Under the pieces are notes generated by a model. The model made no database searches. It saw only the letters and a program-made list of their open reading frames with translations, and had not been told where the DNA came from. A stretch of DNA of 52,214 bases from assembly GCF_048269545.1 (NCBI RefSeq), contig NZ_JBLXIJ010000010.1:1-52214 (forward strand), given 5' to 3'. The position numbers were made by a program, and so were the translations under genes. Position 1 is the first letter of the stretch. Each line of letters starts with the position of its first letter. Source of the stretch: Halpernia sp048269545. GTDB lineage: Bacteria > Bacteroidota > Bacteroidia > Flavobacteriales > Weeksellaceae. Shown piece after piece: positions 52,150-52,214 of this stretch.

Positions 52150-52214
52150 GCAATTTGAGATTCGGCTTCTAATAAAAGCAGTCTCTAATGAAAGGAAAAA
52201 AGGTGGCTTTTGAA
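52143..52214 (+). other. start of a tenth cassette, cut by the window
   Basis: The unit opens GTTATGTGCAA, the same words as the methyltransferase cassette start at 34714, and has no gene before the window ends. The array therefore continues to the right. Confidence 0.7.

Larger units (their letters stand above)
34714..52214 (+). mobile_element. integron-type gene cassette array without integrase in view (CALIN)
   Basis: Nine complete units follow each other. Each begins with a GTTRRRY core and ends with an attC: an RYYYAAC box, a long imperfect stem-loop and the next GTTRRRY. In every unit the RYYYAAC box is complementary to its own start: 34714 GTTATGTG with CACATAAC; 35842 GTTACCTGC with GCAGGTAAC; 39259 GTTAGGCGT with CGCCTAAC; 42939 GTTATCTGTC with GACAGATAAC; 46429 GTTGCCTGC with GCAGGCAAC; 51113 GTTGTACGAC with GTCGTACAAC; and the three GTTGGGA mini-cassettes. 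This is the signature of excisable circular cassettes. No tyrosine recombinase is present in the window, so the integrase lies beyond the right edge or elsewhere. Confidence 0.88.

Noticed and set aside
52031..52213. ORF at the window end
   Set aside because: It lies in attC 9 and the same words appear in attC 7 (50711-50974); the reading frame is a by-product of the palindromic arms.
1..52214. insertion sequence or prophage genes
   Set aside because: I found no transposase, phage structural or phage integrase genes in the window.

Overview
The window reads as chromosomal DNA of a low-GC member of the Bacteroidota, most likely class Flavobacteriia (Chryseobacterium-like relatives). This rests on strong A+T bias, weak Shine-Dalgarno signals, several TAnnTTTG-type -7 promoter boxes, a small type II-C Cas9 with a repeat that begins GTTGTGG, and flavobacterial-looking gene content. 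No ribosomal marker is present, so the genus is not fixed.

Layout. (1) 1-1700: an attC-like remnant and a stub of a mini-cassette, then an AraC-type regulator and an ABM-type monooxygenase. A gene without an in-frame ATG (1836-2528) follows and looks 5'-truncated. (2) 2.8-8.0 kb: a lipoprotein esterase, a GT39-type glycosyltransferase, a TPR protein, deoD and a hypothetical gene. (3) 8.4-15.5 kb: a complete type II-C CRISPR-Cas locus. cas1 and cas2 are on the + strand, the array has 32 repeats and 31 spacers, cas9 is on the - strand, and a tracrRNA is divergent from cas9. Pairing between tracrRNA and repeat shows that the array is transcribed on the - strand, co-directional with cas9. (4) 15.8-34.3 kb: housekeeping and accessory genes (ClC channel, msrA, pentapeptide protein, CYTH, HI0933-type flavoprotein, TPR plus outer-membrane protein pair, APC permease, DUF962, SPFH, dNTPase). 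Here a tRNA-Arg(UCG) gene is followed by a GIY-YIG nuclease gene and a displaced 3' tRNA copy that is interrupted by two 20-bp palindromes. (5) 34.7-52.2 kb: an integron-type cassette array without an integrase in view.

The cassette array is the main discovery. Nine consecutive units each start with GTTRRRY, and each ends with an RYYYAAC-headed imperfect palindrome (an attC). The RYYYAAC is complementary over 8-10 or more bases to the start of the same unit, as the integron cassette mechanism predicts. The cargo is a D12-class DNA adenine methyltransferase (inverted), a four-gene membrane/J-domain/SH3 operon, a type IIG-like restriction-modification fusion, a controller/nuclease/methylase-specificity restriction-modification system with visible operators, a two-gene PLD-nuclease module of unknown type, and an ANT(6)-like nucleotidyltransferase. 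Three ORF-less mini-cassettes separate these blocks. The cargo is dominated by defence functions and is carried as unusually large multi-gene cassettes.

Together the window holds adaptive immunity (CRISPR), a cassette-borne defence island, a tRNA-associated nuclease element, and ordinary chromosomal genes between them. The PLD module and the J-domain membrane operon are the best candidates for undescribed systems.
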